64,000 nucleotides of DNA from Candidatus Saccharimonadota bacterium (GTDB taxonomy: Bacteria; Patescibacteriota; Saccharimonadia; Saccharimonadales; Saccharimonadaceae): positions 1 through 64,000 of the forward strand of contig JAUNOS010000005.1 of the NCBI GenBank assembly GCA_030537075.1. The letters run 5' to 3'. A program made the translations under genes and the position numbers. Each line of letters begins with the position of its first letter. Positions within the stretch are counted from its first letter, which is position 1. Positions 42,611 to 51,138 of this stretch are shown piece after piece. The notes under the pieces were generated by a model. The model was not told where the DNA came from. It did not search any database and saw only the letters and a program-made list of their open reading frames with translations.

Positions 42611-43210
42611 ATGAAGAGGTTGGGCTTTACGGTCATTGAGCTGTTAATTGTGATAGCTATCATGGCGATATTATTGACGCTGGGTGTGGTGAGTTTTCGA
42701 AACTATCAAGCGCACACGAGAGACAAGGAGCGCATGGCGGATATTCAAGCCATCCAAAACTACCTTGAGAGTATTTACCCCCAGGAAGTTCGTGCCGCTG
42801 ATGGCACCCTCCTCAAGGCAGCGGGTGGATATCCGGCGCATTACTCTGGGCGCTCGGGTCCTGAAAAGCTGACCCAGGCGCAGTTTGAGAAGATTTTTGA
42901 CGGACTCGGCGATGCTGCTAAGCGTGGCCCATCGTTAGCCGCAGGCGAAGCCTTCCTTCCGGCTTATCAGGGTATACTTGCAGGCGGGAAGAGCATCAAT
43001 AGTACCGCAGACGCTTTTCACTATGCGTCGGATTATGAAAATAATATGGCAGCAGGTAAGAAAGGTGGGGCATATATTTATTTTGCAAATAATGGTCCAG
43101 CTACAAATTGCGATGGACGTGAGTCGCTATGTCGGCGTTATATCATTTTGTACCACTTAGAAACTGAGGATGGCGGGCAGTGGAAAGTTGCCGAGGGGAA
43201 GCGACGATGA
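42611..43210 (+). CDS. Type IV prepilin-like protein
   Basis: The 199 residues start with a class III signal (MKRLGFTVIELLIVIAIMAI): cleavage is expected after Gly, leaving Phe-Thr-Val-Ile-Glu. The rest is a polar globular domain with two Cys (NCDGRESLCRRY). ATG 42611 lies seven bases after TATATT (42598-42603). It opens a cluster of three coupled prepilin-like genes; the next overlaps by 4 bp. Likely a minor pilin or pseudopilin. Confidence 0.85.
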   Translation: MKRLGFTVIELLIVIAIMAILLTLGVVSFRNYQAHTRDKERMADIQAIQNYLESIYPQEVRAADGTLLKAAGGYPAHYSGRSGPEKLTQAQFEKIFDGLGDAAKRGPSLAAGEAFLPAYQGILAGGKSINSTADAFHYASDYENNMAAGKKGGAYIYFANNGPATNCDGRESLCRRYIILYHLETEDGGQWKVAEGKRR

Positions 43211-43599
43211 ATCGAGGTTTTACGGTCATCGAGACAATGATCACACTGGTGATAGCGGGCATCTTTCTGCTAAGTGGATATCAGTTGTTTCTTGCAGTTG
43301 ATGCGCGAAGCGTTGAGATCCGACGCCTTTCAGTTGCCAGTAATGTTGCTTACGGTAATTTGCGGGAGCACGGTCGGTATCCGATGACCACCTCCTTGCC
43401 TCAGTGTGATGCTGGCGGGGCTGACCACCGTGTCGTGACGCCGTTGACCGGTGCTATAGAGCTACCGCAGCCCATTGAGGGCTGGATTGAGTACTGTAAA
43501 GTGCCGGAATCAGGGCTTGTTCGGGTGATATCGACAGTCAAGTACGGCTCTGGACAGAGCCAAGGGGAGACGCGCCATGCGACATATCTCGTCCCATAG
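43207..43599 (+). CDS. Minor prepilin-like protein
   Basis: The 130 residues start MNRGFTVIETMITLVIAGIF, a prepilin peptidase site (Gly before Phe-Thr-Val-Ile-Glu) with the hydrophobic assembly helix. A Cys pair (QCDAGG, EYCKVPE) may stabilise the globular part. ATG 43207 overlaps the preceding gene (ATGA), and the 3' end overlaps the next by 23 bp. Minor pilins commonly occur in such runs and prime pilus assembly. Confidence 0.82.
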   Translation: MNRGFTVIETMITLVIAGIFLLSGYQLFLAVDARSVEIRRLSVASNVAYGNLREHGRYPMTTSLPQCDAGGADHRVVTPLTGAIELPQPIEGWIEYCKVPESGLVRVISTVKYGSGQSQGETRHATYLVP

Positions 43600-44206
43600 T
43601 CGCCATGCTGGCTTTACCCTAGTGGAGATGCTGGTTATCATTCCGGTAGTGATCGTCATCGTGACCGGTCTGGTTGTTGCCATAGTGGGGACGACAGGAT
43701 CTTCGATGGTGACAACCGCTCGCTCTCAGTTGCAAAATGATGTTCTTGCTGCGCTTGACCGCATAGAGGCTGACGTTCGCTTGAGTCTGCAGCTCTCGAG
43801 GAGTAGCTCAGACCGTGTTGTCTTGTCAAATCTCGCGACAAGCGGCAGTCCGTTCAGCCCTGGTCGCCAGCTGATTCGCAAGAGTAACTGCACGCCGGTG
43901 TCAACGACATCAACTGTAGCTATCTCTGATGCGCTGCAGTATGAGACAAATTATTATGTGTCGGCAGAGAATAACCTCATTCGCAGGACGGATTATAACT
44001 GTGGCGGTGCTCGTGATGATTATGTATGGCAGATCAATGGAGATCAGGAAAAAATCCTGCAGTCAGTGAAAAGCATGGCGCTTAGTGTGACGAAGGTGGG
44101 GGGTGATGCGCTAAAGGTGGAGTTGACAGCGGGACGTCATGTTGCAGGGCGTGATATCGAGTTTTCGGGGCGCATGTTTGTGCGGTCTATAAATATTGCT
44201 GGATAA
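43577..44206 (+). CDS. Minor prepilin-like protein (PilW/GspJ-like)
   Basis: The 209 residues contain the prepilin site RHAGFTLVEMLVIIPVVIVI near the N-terminus, followed by SSMVTTARSQLQNDVLAALDR and a beta-rich part with paired Cys (KSNCTPVS, YNCGGARD). Length and the first helix resemble PilW/GspJ-type minor pilins. The first ATG 43577 lies within the end of the previous gene, so it is translationally coupled. The promoter of the next pilin follows. Confidence 0.8.
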   Translation: MRHISSHSRHAGFTLVEMLVIIPVVIVIVTGLVVAIVGTTGSSMVTTARSQLQNDVLAALDRIEADVRLSLQLSRSSSDRVVLSNLATSGSPFSPGRQLIRKSNCTPVSTTSTVAISDALQYETNYYVSAENNLIRRTDYNCGGARDDYVWQINGDQEKILQSVKSMALSVTKVGGDALKVELTAGRHVAGRDIEFSGRMFVRSINIAG

Positions 44207-44211
44207 AATGC

Positions 44212-44240
44212 TTGTGTTTTTAAAATTGCTCTGCTACAAT
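44212..44240 (+). promoter_or_regulatory. Pilin promoter TTGTGT-17-TACAAT
   Basis: TTGTGT (44212-44217), 17 bp, TACAAT (44235-44240) with TGC upstream. It precedes the pilin gene at 44286 by a leader of about 38 bases that contains ATTGTT-AAT-AACAAT (44245-44259), a small hairpin. Confidence 0.65.
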
Positions 44241-44285
44241 CAAAATTGTTAATAACAATTAATAAAAATAGGGGGCAAATCAGAG

Positions 44286-44720
44286 ATGATTTCTTCAAAC
44301 AAAACTAAGGGTTTCACACTTGTTGAGCTCTTGATCGTGATCGTTGTCATCGCTATCTTGGCAGCAATCTCAATCGTCGCCTACAACGGCGTGACACAAA
44401 AAGCACGTGACGACGAGCGTGCAACCAACGCACGCAATCTGCTGAACGCAGCTGCGTCATATCAGTCAGATAAGGACAACTGGCCAGATGTAGCTAATGA
44501 CCTGAAGGGCTACTCGGTCATTAGACTTGATAAGACTCTGATTGATGCAACTGATGATAATGACCCAACTAATACTAACAAGAATCATTATGGCTATGTG
44601 TTCTGCAAGGATGGTACCACGACGACAAATAAGGCAGAAGCCACTGGCGTAAAGGTGTCTTATTGGAAGGATGCGGACGGCGCTGGTAAGCAGACTATCC
44701 AGACTGGCAAGTGTTCATAA
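44286..44720 (+). CDS. Type IV pilin, probable major subunit
   Basis: The 144 residues begin MISSNKTKGFTLVELLIVIV with a canonical prepilin cleavage site after Gly, and continue with the assembly helix (AILAAISIVAYNGVTQKARDD). A C-terminal disulfide loop is likely (FCKDGT ... GKCS). It has its own promoter, its own leader and a strong terminator, unlike the coupled minor pilins, which suggests high separate expression as expected for the major subunit. Confidence 0.87.
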   Translation: MISSNKTKGFTLVELLIVIVVIAILAAISIVAYNGVTQKARDDERATNARNLLNAAASYQSDKDNWPDVANDLKGYSVIRLDKTLIDATDDNDPTNTNKNHYGYVFCKDGTTTTNKAEATGVKVSYWKDADGAGKQTIQTGKCS

Positions 44721-44737
44721 TTCGAACATAGTCTAAG

Positions 44738-44765
44738 AAAATCCCGGGTTTTCCCGGGATTTTTT
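44738..44765 (+). terminator. Intrinsic terminator after the pilin gene
   Basis: AAAATCCCGGG, loop TTTT, CCCGGGATTTTT: a perfect GC-rich stem ending in a T-run, 18 bp after the pilin stop. Also faces the end of glyA on the other strand. Confidence 0.92.
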
Positions 44766-44819
44766 GTGTGTAGAGGCCGCCAGAGTCACTCTGGCCTGTG
44801 CCATAAAGGCGCACATAGG

Positions 44820-46088
44820 CTAGTACGGCAGCGGAAACTCCTTCGTCAGCTCCTCGACTTCTGTACGAACGTCAGCGTGCACACTCCCATCATCAGTCCG
44901 CAGCGCAGCCACTATCCACCGCGCTATCATCCGCGCTTCAGTCTCTTTCATGCCGCGCGTCGTCATGGCTGGCGTGCCCAGTCGCAGACCACTGGGGCGG
45001 AACGGCGGCAAGGTGTCGTTCGGGATGGCGTTGGCATTGGCAGTGATGCCGCAGGCCTCCAGTCGCTCTTGCGCCTCCTTGCCATTGATGCCGAAGCTAT
45101 CGTGGATGTCCGCCAGGATGAGGTGATTGCTGGTGCCGCCAGTGACTAATTGTAGTCCACCCGCCATCAACTCCTCGGCCATGGCGCGGGCATTAGCGAC
45201 AACCTGCCGCGCATAATCGCCAAACGTCGGCTGCAGCGCCTCGCCGAAGGCGACCGCCTTGGCGGCAATGGTGTGCATATGTGGCCCGCCTTGGGTGCCA
45301 GGGAAGACCGCCCGGTCGATGAGCGTTGGGATATTTTCCAGCGTTTTTTCTGGGCGCTTCAGCGGGTTTGACACCACGCCCTTCGACAGAATGAGTCCAC
45401 CACGCGGTCCGCGCAGCGTCTTATGTGTCGTGGTGGTGATGACATGAAAGCCGTAGTCGAACGGATTGGCCGCCACGCCCCCAGCGATCAGCCCAGCGAT
45501 ATGCGACATGTCAGCCATCAGCAGCGCGCCTACCTCGCGTCCAATCTCCGCGAACTTGGCATAGTCCAGCTCCCGTGGATACGCCGAAAAGCCCGCCAGG
45601 ATGATTTTCGGGCGGTGCTTGAGCGCTAGCTGGCGCAGCTCATCATAATCAATCTCGCCCGTCGCCGCGTCCTTCAACCCGTAACGCACGAAGTTATACT
45701 CGCGAGCGCTGCGTGTCACGGGCGCGCCGTGCGTCAGATGCCCGCCGTGCGCCAAATCCATAGCCAAAATCGTATCGCCCGGCTCGCACCAGGCATAATA
45801 TACCGCTTCATTGGCCTGGGCACCCGAGTGTGGCTGGACATTGGCATGATCAGCGCCGAACAGCTCCTTCGCCCGGTCGATCGCCAGCTGCTCCACTTGG
45901 TCCGTATTCGTCTGTCCGCCGTAGTAGCGCCGCCCCGGGTAGCCCTCGGAATACTTATTCGTGAACACACTGCCGAGTGCCTGTAGTGTAGCCAAGGAAA
46001 CATAATTCTCACTTGGTATCAGCTCCAGGCCGTGCTGTTGCCGCTCTATTTCTGCCGCGATAAGCGCCGCGATTGTCGTATCATTCAT
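44820..46088 (-). CDS. glyA: Serine hydroxymethyltransferase
   Basis: PLP enzyme converting serine and tetrahydrofolate to glycine and methylene-tetrahydrofolate. The 422 residues show the family start (RQQHGLELIPSENYVS), SEGYPGRRYYGG, the PLP-Lys site ITTTTHKTLRGPRGG near 225, and PGTQGGPHMH. AAAAGGAGTGAAG precedes ATG 46088 and TATAAT on the minus strand lies at 46115-46110. With folD at 51871 it supplies one-carbon units. The inverted repeat at 46129-46150 sits upstream of its promoter. Confidence 0.96.
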   Translation of the reverse strand: MNDTTIAALIAAEIERQQHGLELIPSENYVSLATLQALGSVFTNKYSEGYPGRRYYGGQTNTDQVEQLAIDRAKELFGADHANVQPHSGAQANEAVYYAWCEPGDTILAMDLAHGGHLTHGAPVTRSAREYNFVRYGLKDAATGEIDYDELRQLALKHRPKIILAGFSAYPRELDYAKFAEIGREVGALLMADMSHIAGLIAGGVAANPFDYGFHVITTTTHKTLRGPRGGLILSKGVVSNPLKRPEKTLENIPTLIDRAVFPGTQGGPHMHTIAAKAVAFGEALQPTFGDYARQVVANARAMAEELMAGGLQLVTGGTSNHLILADIHDSFGINGKEAQERLEACGITANANAIPNDTLPPFRPSGLRLGTPAMTTRGMKETEARMIARWIVAALRTDDGSVHADVRTEVEELTKEFPLPY

Positions 46089-46128
46089 CCCTCTTCACTC
46101 CTTTTCTCTATTATACCATCTTGCAAAA

Positions 46129-46150
46129 AATATATCATCCATGATATATT
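46129..46150. promoter_or_regulatory. Perfect 10-2-10 inverted repeat, candidate operator
   Basis: AATATATCAT, CC, ATGATATATT: a 22-bp perfect palindrome. Its right end is the TATATT -10 box (46145-46150) of the HTH-MurA gene, six bases before its ATG. A repressor bound here would block that promoter; glyA on the other strand lies 41 bp away. Confidence 0.7.
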
Positions 46151-46156
46151 AGTCAT

Positions 46157-47680
46157 ATGAAACTGGACACATATCTTAAGAAAATCGGCGATCTTATCGC
46201 TGAAAATCGTCAACGTAAAGGGATGACCCAAGCGCAGCTCGCCGAAGAGGTGGGCACCTCGCAAAGTGCCATCAACCGCATCGAAAATGGCGGTCAAAAC
46301 ATCAGCCTCGAGATGCTGGCGCGTATCAGCGGCGTGCTAAGTCATAATATCATGACGCTCAACCAGTCCGGCAAGGTCAATTTCAGGGTACATGGTGGCA
46401 AGAAACTTTCGGGCGAAATTCAGATCAAGACAAGTAAAAACGCAGCCGTAGGCCTCCTGTGCGCCAGTCTGCTAAACAAGGGCAAGACAACGCTGAGGAG
46501 CGTGGCGCGTATCGAAGAGGTGAATCGTATCATCGAGGTGCTCAACTCTATCGGCGTGAAGACGCGCTGGCTCGAGGGGAATGATCTGGAGATTACGCCA
46601 CCGGCTCGCCTGCGCCTCGAGGATATGGATATCGAGGCGGCCAAGCGCACGCGCACGGTCATCATGTTCTTAGGGCCGCTCCTACATCAGTATCACGACT
46701 TCCGTTTACCGTTCGCGGGTGGCTGTAGCCTCGGGAAGCGCACTGTCGAGCCGCACCTGTCAGGCTTGGCAGCGTTTGGTTTGCAGGTTGATGCTGAGAC
46801 GGACCATTATCATGCGACAGTTGACCCTCGGACGGGTAATCGCACCATTTTGCTCACCGAGCGTGGCGATACGGTGACCGAAAACGTCGTGATGGCAGCA
46901 GCCATGTCGCCATCAACCACCACCATCCGTAATGCCAGCCCAAACTACATGGTGCAGGACGTCTGCTTCTTCCTGCAGAAGCTGGGGGTGGCCATCGAGG
47001 GCATTGGCACAACGACGTTGAAGATCACCGGTCGGACGCATATCGATAAAAATATTGACTACTCTCCGAGCGAAGACCCCATCGAAGCCATGAGCTTTAT
47101 CGCTGCAGCGGCGGTGACTGGCTCGGAGTTTGTGATTCGTCGCGCGCCGATTGAGTTTCTGGAGATCGAACTGGCAACGCTAGCGGGGATGGGGCTACAG
47201 TTTGAGCTCAGTGAGGAGTACGTCGCAAATAATGGTCATACGCGCCTGGTTGATATTTCGCTCAAGCACTCTCGTTTGGTGGCGCCGAAAGACAAGCTTC
47301 ATGCCTTGCCATTCCCAGGGATTAACATGGATAATTTGCCATTTCTTGGCCTTATCGCCACCATGGCGGAAGGGCGCACTCTGGTACATGACTGGAGCTA
47401 TGAGAACCGCGCTATTTACTTTACGGAGCTAACGAAATTAAACGCTCAGGTCGAGATGATCGACCCGCATCGTGTCTACATCAGCGGCCCGACCAAATGG
47501 AAGCCAGCTGATGTTGTCGCGCCACCGGCGCTACGTCCATCAGTCGTTGTGCTACTTGCCATGCTGGCAGCACCCGGTACGTCTATCTTGCGCGACGTGT
47601 ACTCCATCAACCGCGGATATGAAGAACTCGCCGAGCGACTGAACTCACTCGGCGCTGATATCGACGTCATTACAGAATAG
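46157..47680 (+). CDS. murA: XRE-type helix-turn-helix domain fused to MurA
   Basis: Residues 1-70 form a Cro/C1-type HTH (DLIAENRQRKGMTQAQLAEE, VGTSQSAINRIENGGQNISL). Residues 72-507 form UDP-GlcNAc 1-carboxyvinyltransferase, the first committed step of peptidoglycan synthesis: KTSKNAAVGLLCASLL, the catalytic Cys loop FAGGCSLGKRTVEPHLSG near 188, and the C-terminal EELAERLNSLGADI. The catalytic Cys is the fosfomycin target. The leaderless start (TATATT six bases before ATG 46157) lies in a perfect inverted repeat, so the protein may repress its own gene. No stop or second ribosome site separates the two domains. Confidence 0.88.
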   Translation: MKLDTYLKKIGDLIAENRQRKGMTQAQLAEEVGTSQSAINRIENGGQNISLEMLARISGVLSHNIMTLNQSGKVNFRVHGGKKLSGEIQIKTSKNAAVGLLCASLLNKGKTTLRSVARIEEVNRIIEVLNSIGVKTRWLEGNDLEITPPARLRLEDMDIEAAKRTRTVIMFLGPLLHQYHDFRLPFAGGCSLGKRTVEPHLSGLAAFGLQVDAETDHYHATVDPRTGNRTILLTERGDTVTENVVMAAAMSPSTTTIRNASPNYMVQDVCFFLQKLGVAIEGIGTTTLKITGRTHIDKNIDYSPSEDPIEAMSFIAAAAVTGSEFVIRRAPIEFLEIELATLAGMGLQFELSEEYVANNGHTRLVDISLKHSRLVAPKDKLHALPFPGINMDNLPFLGLIATMAEGRTLVHDWSYENRAIYFTELTKLNAQVEMIDPHRVYISGPTKWKPADVVAPPALRPSVVVLLAMLAAPGTSILRDVYSINRGYEELAERLNSLGADIDVITE

Positions 47681-49487
47681 TGATTTTGCGTGGCTCGGGA
47701 GCCTCGGACTGCTGAGTTCGGGGCTTTTCATTGCGTGCTGGAAAGAGGAATTTGAGATAATCTTTCAACATGCGTGCACCTGAGATGATAGGCAAGTAGG
47801 CTGCCAGTTGACGCCTGACGTGCTGCTCAAGTAGGTGGTCGTGTTTGACGATTTGGGCTGCTTTGTGCATGTTCGCGTATAGTGAGGAGACTTCGGCCTC
47901 GTAGCCGTTGCCATTCACCTCCAGGCAAGCGATTGGCTTGATATCCGCTACACCGCCGTCGCTGGTTGAGATGAGTAATTTCAAATTCGCGATATCCTTC
48001 TCCCATGACGTTCCACAGGCCTCTAGACCGATAACCGGAACGTTAATGGCAGCGTCCGAGCCGATGGCGAGTGCGCGCCCCAGCTCTTCATCATAATCTT
48101 GGATATAATGGACACGTTCGCGCAGTACGGGATCATTATCTACCAACTGCAGGATGCGCAGTAAGTGCTGGTACATCGTCACGTCGCCCTGATGAACCTT
48201 GCCGGCCAGGATATAGTGTGCGTTGTGGTCGACCAGGATGCGCCCCAATGTTTCCGGCGAGTCAAAGGCCATGTACGGACGCTTGTAGTCGGCGAAACGG
48301 CGCTTAAAATCAAATACGAAAGCATCCTCAGGTATTTGCACTGGCTTACCGTACTGATCTTTGCGGTGGGCCAGCACGGCGTTCAGCTCTTGGCGACCAC
48401 GACGCTTTAGGGCACGGATGATGCTGGCGTCTAATTGCCCCAGCTGCTCGATATAGCTGTCTGTCGGCAGCCCGAATTTATCGATAATCCCGCGGTTGCG
48501 GTAGGTCTGTAAAATCTCCGGCAGCACCCATGTCTCCAGGTCGACACCGTTGGTGACAGCGTGGAACTTTACTTTGTCATTGTTTCGGTCGCGGAAGTTG
48601 GCGACGCGTGCATGGAGCTTAGAGACGCCATTTTTTGCTTCGGTGAGTTCGATGGCGAGCAGGTTTGGACGCAGTCGGTCATCGCGGAATTGTTCCATTA
48701 GCCAGCAGCGCACCGCATTGCTTTTCAGATTTGGCAGTACCAATTTCTCGAACTGCGAAGCGTGGAACTCTGGCTCAGCAGCCTGAAGTAGTGTGTGGTT
48801 GGTGTAGAGTGTGTGTTTACGGACATAGACGATGGCTTCGTATAGGTTCATGCCGTTACTGCACAATTCATCCAGTCGTGCCAGCGCCGCAAAGATGGTC
48901 GCCGTTTCATTCAGCTGGATGACAGCTGGCTTGATACCGACGAGCTTCAGTGCCTTGTAGCCACCAAAACCTAGCGCCACTTCCTGGTAGAGGCGGTGGT
49001 CGCCCGAACCCTCGCCTTCGTATAGTTGTCCAAAGTTTGGCTCTGACATGGTGATAAACTGGGTTGAACCTAAGGTCTTACGGAACACACTCAGGCTGGT
49101 GTCGGGAAAGCCAGCAGACCTTACCGTCACCTCGTCGATGTACTCAAAGCCATAGTCCTGTGGGCAGACATTTTCCGAATACTCCGTCTGCGCCAGCCCT
49201 TCAATTTTTTGGTGTGACTCGCTACGGTAAAATGGCGTCACCACTACGAACGGCACTTCCAGTTGCTCGGCTACCCGGCGGGTATCTGCCGCTAGTACAC
49301 CCAGGCCACCACCGCCCTTGATGCCATTGGCCTTGTCGTAAATTTCCATCGTCCAGTAGACATATGGTCGCGACTCTGACAACTGATGTGTGAGATTAGA
49401 ACGATTGATATGCTCATAAAATTCAGACGCGTCCTCGATGTCCTGCGGCTGATACTTCGGTGGTTCAGTATACGAATATGGATCCAT
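47670..49487 (-). CDS. glgP: Alpha-glucan phosphorylase (GT35-like)
   Basis: PLP-dependent enzyme that releases glucose-1-phosphate from alpha-glucans. The 605 residues resemble the short archaeal/bacterial phosphorylase group: GGLGVLAADTRRVAEQL, NETATIFAALARL, FDFKRRFADYKRPY near 385, and EACGTSWEKDIANLK near 490, which corresponds to the family EASGTxNMK with the PLP Lys but has an insertion of about four residues. The C-terminal tail is polar. ATG 49487 follows TACAAT and a short leader. It overlaps the convergent murA end by 11 bp. Confidence 0.8.
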   Translation of the reverse strand: MDPYSYTEPPKYQPQDIEDASEFYEHINRSNLTHQLSESRPYVYWTMEIYDKANGIKGGGGLGVLAADTRRVAEQLEVPFVVVTPFYRSESHQKIEGLAQTEYSENVCPQDYGFEYIDEVTVRSAGFPDTSLSVFRKTLGSTQFITMSEPNFGQLYEGEGSGDHRLYQEVALGFGGYKALKLVGIKPAVIQLNETATIFAALARLDELCSNGMNLYEAIVYVRKHTLYTNHTLLQAAEPEFHASQFEKLVLPNLKSNAVRCWLMEQFRDDRLRPNLLAIELTEAKNGVSKLHARVANFRDRNNDKVKFHAVTNGVDLETWVLPEILQTYRNRGIIDKFGLPTDSYIEQLGQLDASIIRALKRRGRQELNAVLAHRKDQYGKPVQIPEDAFVFDFKRRFADYKRPYMAFDSPETLGRILVDHNAHYILAGKVHQGDVTMYQHLLRILQLVDNDPVLRERVHYIQDYDEELGRALAIGSDAAINVPVIGLEACGTSWEKDIANLKLLISTSDGGVADIKPIACLEVNGNGYEAEVSSLYANMHKAAQIVKHDHLLEQHVRRQLAAYLPIISGARMLKDYLKFLFPARNEKPRTQQSEAPEPRKITIL

Positions 49488-49551
49488 GATGCCCTTTTGG
49501 AATTAACTTAACCGTTTTATTGTAGCATAGACGGCAGGCTCTACACCAGAT

Positions 49552-49580
49552 TTGACTTTTTCAGGCTTTAGTGCTATAAT
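49552..49580 (+). promoter_or_regulatory. Promoter TTGACT-17-TATAAT
   Basis: TTGACT (49552-49557), 17 bp, TATAAT (49575-49580) with TGC upstream. The leader to ATG 49650 is about 60 bases and contains a ten-codon frame (MSYSGISLNA, 49592-49624) behind GGAGG. Confidence 0.8.
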
Positions 49581-49649
49581 GGAGGCATTATATGTCTTAC
49601 TCAGGCATTTCTCTTAACGCATAACAAGTATCGATAGGAAAGGATTGTA

Positions 49650-50390
49650 ATGGATGGTCTAGGGTTTGTTGTGACATTTTTTGTGACGCTATGTGCCAGC
49701 GTATTGAGCGGTGCAGCGGGCGGCGGTGGAGGATTCGTGACAACGCCGTATTGGCTGCTGATTGGTATGACTCCGGCTCAGGGGGCGGGAACGGGTGCGT
49801 GTATGGCTACGGGGATGTCGATGAGCTCGGCAGCGGCCTTTCGTCGTGCCTGCTACACGGCACGCGGCGGGAGACTTACTCTCGCATTACTAGTGGCGAC
49901 GCTGTTTGGCTCATTGCTTGGTATATGGCTTGTACCGCATATTCCGATGCAGCCATTTCGCTATAGCATGGGTGTTATTGCTATCGTTGCCTTGCCCCTG
50001 TTATTCCGTAAGCCAGGAGGGGCATTGCCTCGTCCGCGACATCATCGGATTGGTGGTGCTTGTGCGGCGGGGCTTGCAATTGTCGGGTCGATTATGCCAA
50101 GCAGTGCGTTTTCGCTGCTCTTCACGATCGTCCTGATCCGCTTTTTCAGCCTGTCTGTGCTTGAGGCGACATCACTCAGGAGGGTAACTGGCATTGTGCA
50201 GTCGGTTGTGCTGTGCGTTGGATTTGCAGCGCAGGATCATGTGGTATGGCAACATGCGGCCGTCGGTCTCCTGGGCGGTGGTATCGGTAGCTACATCGGG
50301 ACGCGGTATGCCATCAAAAAGGGTGAACAATTCGCCACCTATACCCTTGCGGGCGTGTCACTTGTCGGTGGGGTGGCGCTACTTATATAG
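49650..50390 (+). CDS. TSUP/TauE-SafE family membrane permease
   Basis: The 246 residues form about eight membrane helices in two similar halves: LSGAAGGGGGFVTTPYWLLIG with the family Gly-rich loop near 20, and the second half AGLAIVGSIMPSSAFSLLFT. Members export or import sulfite, sulfonates or other organic anions; the substrate cannot be told. GAAAGGATTG precedes ATG 49650. A short upstream frame in its leader could affect expression. Confidence 0.82.
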   Translation: MDGLGFVVTFFVTLCASVLSGAAGGGGGFVTTPYWLLIGMTPAQGAGTGACMATGMSMSSAAAFRRACYTARGGRLTLALLVATLFGSLLGIWLVPHIPMQPFRYSMGVIAIVALPLLFRKPGGALPRPRHHRIGGACAAGLAIVGSIMPSSAFSLLFTIVLIRFFSLSVLEATSLRRVTGIVQSVVLCVGFAAQDHVVWQHAAVGLLGGGIGSYIGTRYAIKKGEQFATYTLAGVSLVGGVALLI

Positions 50391-50916
50391 ATGGTCGGGG
50401 CGCCGCCCGCATCCCATCAAAGAACCGCTCCCAATCAATGCCAGTATATGCCTGATATTGTGCGTGCGGTATGGTGAAATAGAATTCGGTTGTGCGGTTC
50501 ATGGCACGAACGCTGATATGTGGCGCTTCGCCGTCACGCGCGCGGGTGGTAATTTCGACTGCTGTCCCATCTGCGGTGACGATGGAACGACAGACATCAT
50601 GCGGCTGACGCTGCGAACAATCAAGGACCCGTAGTGGATGTCGGCGTCGCTGCGCCAGGACCGCGCCATCCTTGAAGCTGGTGCGATATTCATAATGACC
50701 CGTTCGCCAACCATCTGCGACGACAATGTAGCGTTCGTCAGTAATTTCCTGCGAAGGGGCGAGATTGACAATCTGATACGCCATCAGCTCGCCCGGCGAT
50801 GGCTTCGGCTGCCAGATGGCGTAGCGGTACCAGTAGATAATAAAAAAGAGGGTAAGCACAACAAAGATAATGAGTGCTGCCCGCCAATACTCTTTCATAA
50901 AGTGTTTCAATGTCAC
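50383..50916 (-). CDS. Exported or membrane-anchored hypothetical protein
   Basis: The 177 residues have one N-terminal membrane helix (RAALIIFVVLTLFFIIYWY) and an external polar domain with a Cys pair (RVLDCSQRQPHDVCRSIV). No family is recognised. ATG 50916 lies just after the tRNA-Gly gene on the same strand with an AGGAGTGAC site, so it may be read from the tRNA transcript. It overlaps the convergent permease stop by 8 bp. Confidence 0.6.
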   Translation of the reverse strand: MTLKHFMKEYWRAALIIFVVLTLFFIIYWYRYAIWQPKPSPGELMAYQIVNLAPSQEITDERYIVVADGWRTGHYEYRTSFKDGAVLAQRRRHPLRVLDCSQRQPHDVCRSIVTADGTAVEITTRARDGEAPHISVRAMNRTTEFYFTIPHAQYQAYTGIDWERFFDGMRAAPRPSI

Positions 50917-50920
50917 TCCT

Positions 50921-50995
50921 TGGTGCGGGCGGCGAGAATCGAACTCGCATCACTTGCTTGGAAGGCAGGTATATTAGCCATTATACGACGCCCGC
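50921..50995 (-). tRNA. tRNA-Gly (UCC)
   Basis: Acceptor GCGGGCG/CGCCCGC, anticodon loop CTTCCAA (anticodon TCC), T arm GCGAG TTCGATT CTCGC, encoded CCA. The anticodon stem CCTGC/GCAAG has one C-A mismatch. The hypothetical gene begins a few bases downstream. Confidence 0.88.
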
Positions 50996-51041
50996 ATCTC
51001 TAATTATTGTATCAGATTAGTGGTATAATGAAAATAGGCGT

Positions 51042-51118
51042 GCCCTGATAGCTCAGCTGGATAGAGCAGGAGACTTCTAAGCTCAAGGTCGTAGGTTCGA
51101 ATCCTACTCGGGGCGCCA
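51042..51118 (+). tRNA. tRNA-Arg (UCU)
   Basis: Acceptor GCCCTGA/TCGGGGC, D arm GCTC...GAGC, loop CTTCTAA (anticodon TCT), T arm GTAGG TTCGAAT CCTAC, discriminator G, encoded CCA. The anticodon stem GGAGA/GCTCA has mismatches at both ends, leaving three pairs. TATAAT at 51024-51029 lies 12 bases upstream. Confidence 0.88.
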
Positions 51119-51138
51119 GGCAATGATCAAGGGGGATA

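Noticed and set aside
44766-45149. 127-codon plus-strand frame after the pilin terminator
   Set aside because: It is antisense to the conserved glyA end and has no promoter or ribosome site.
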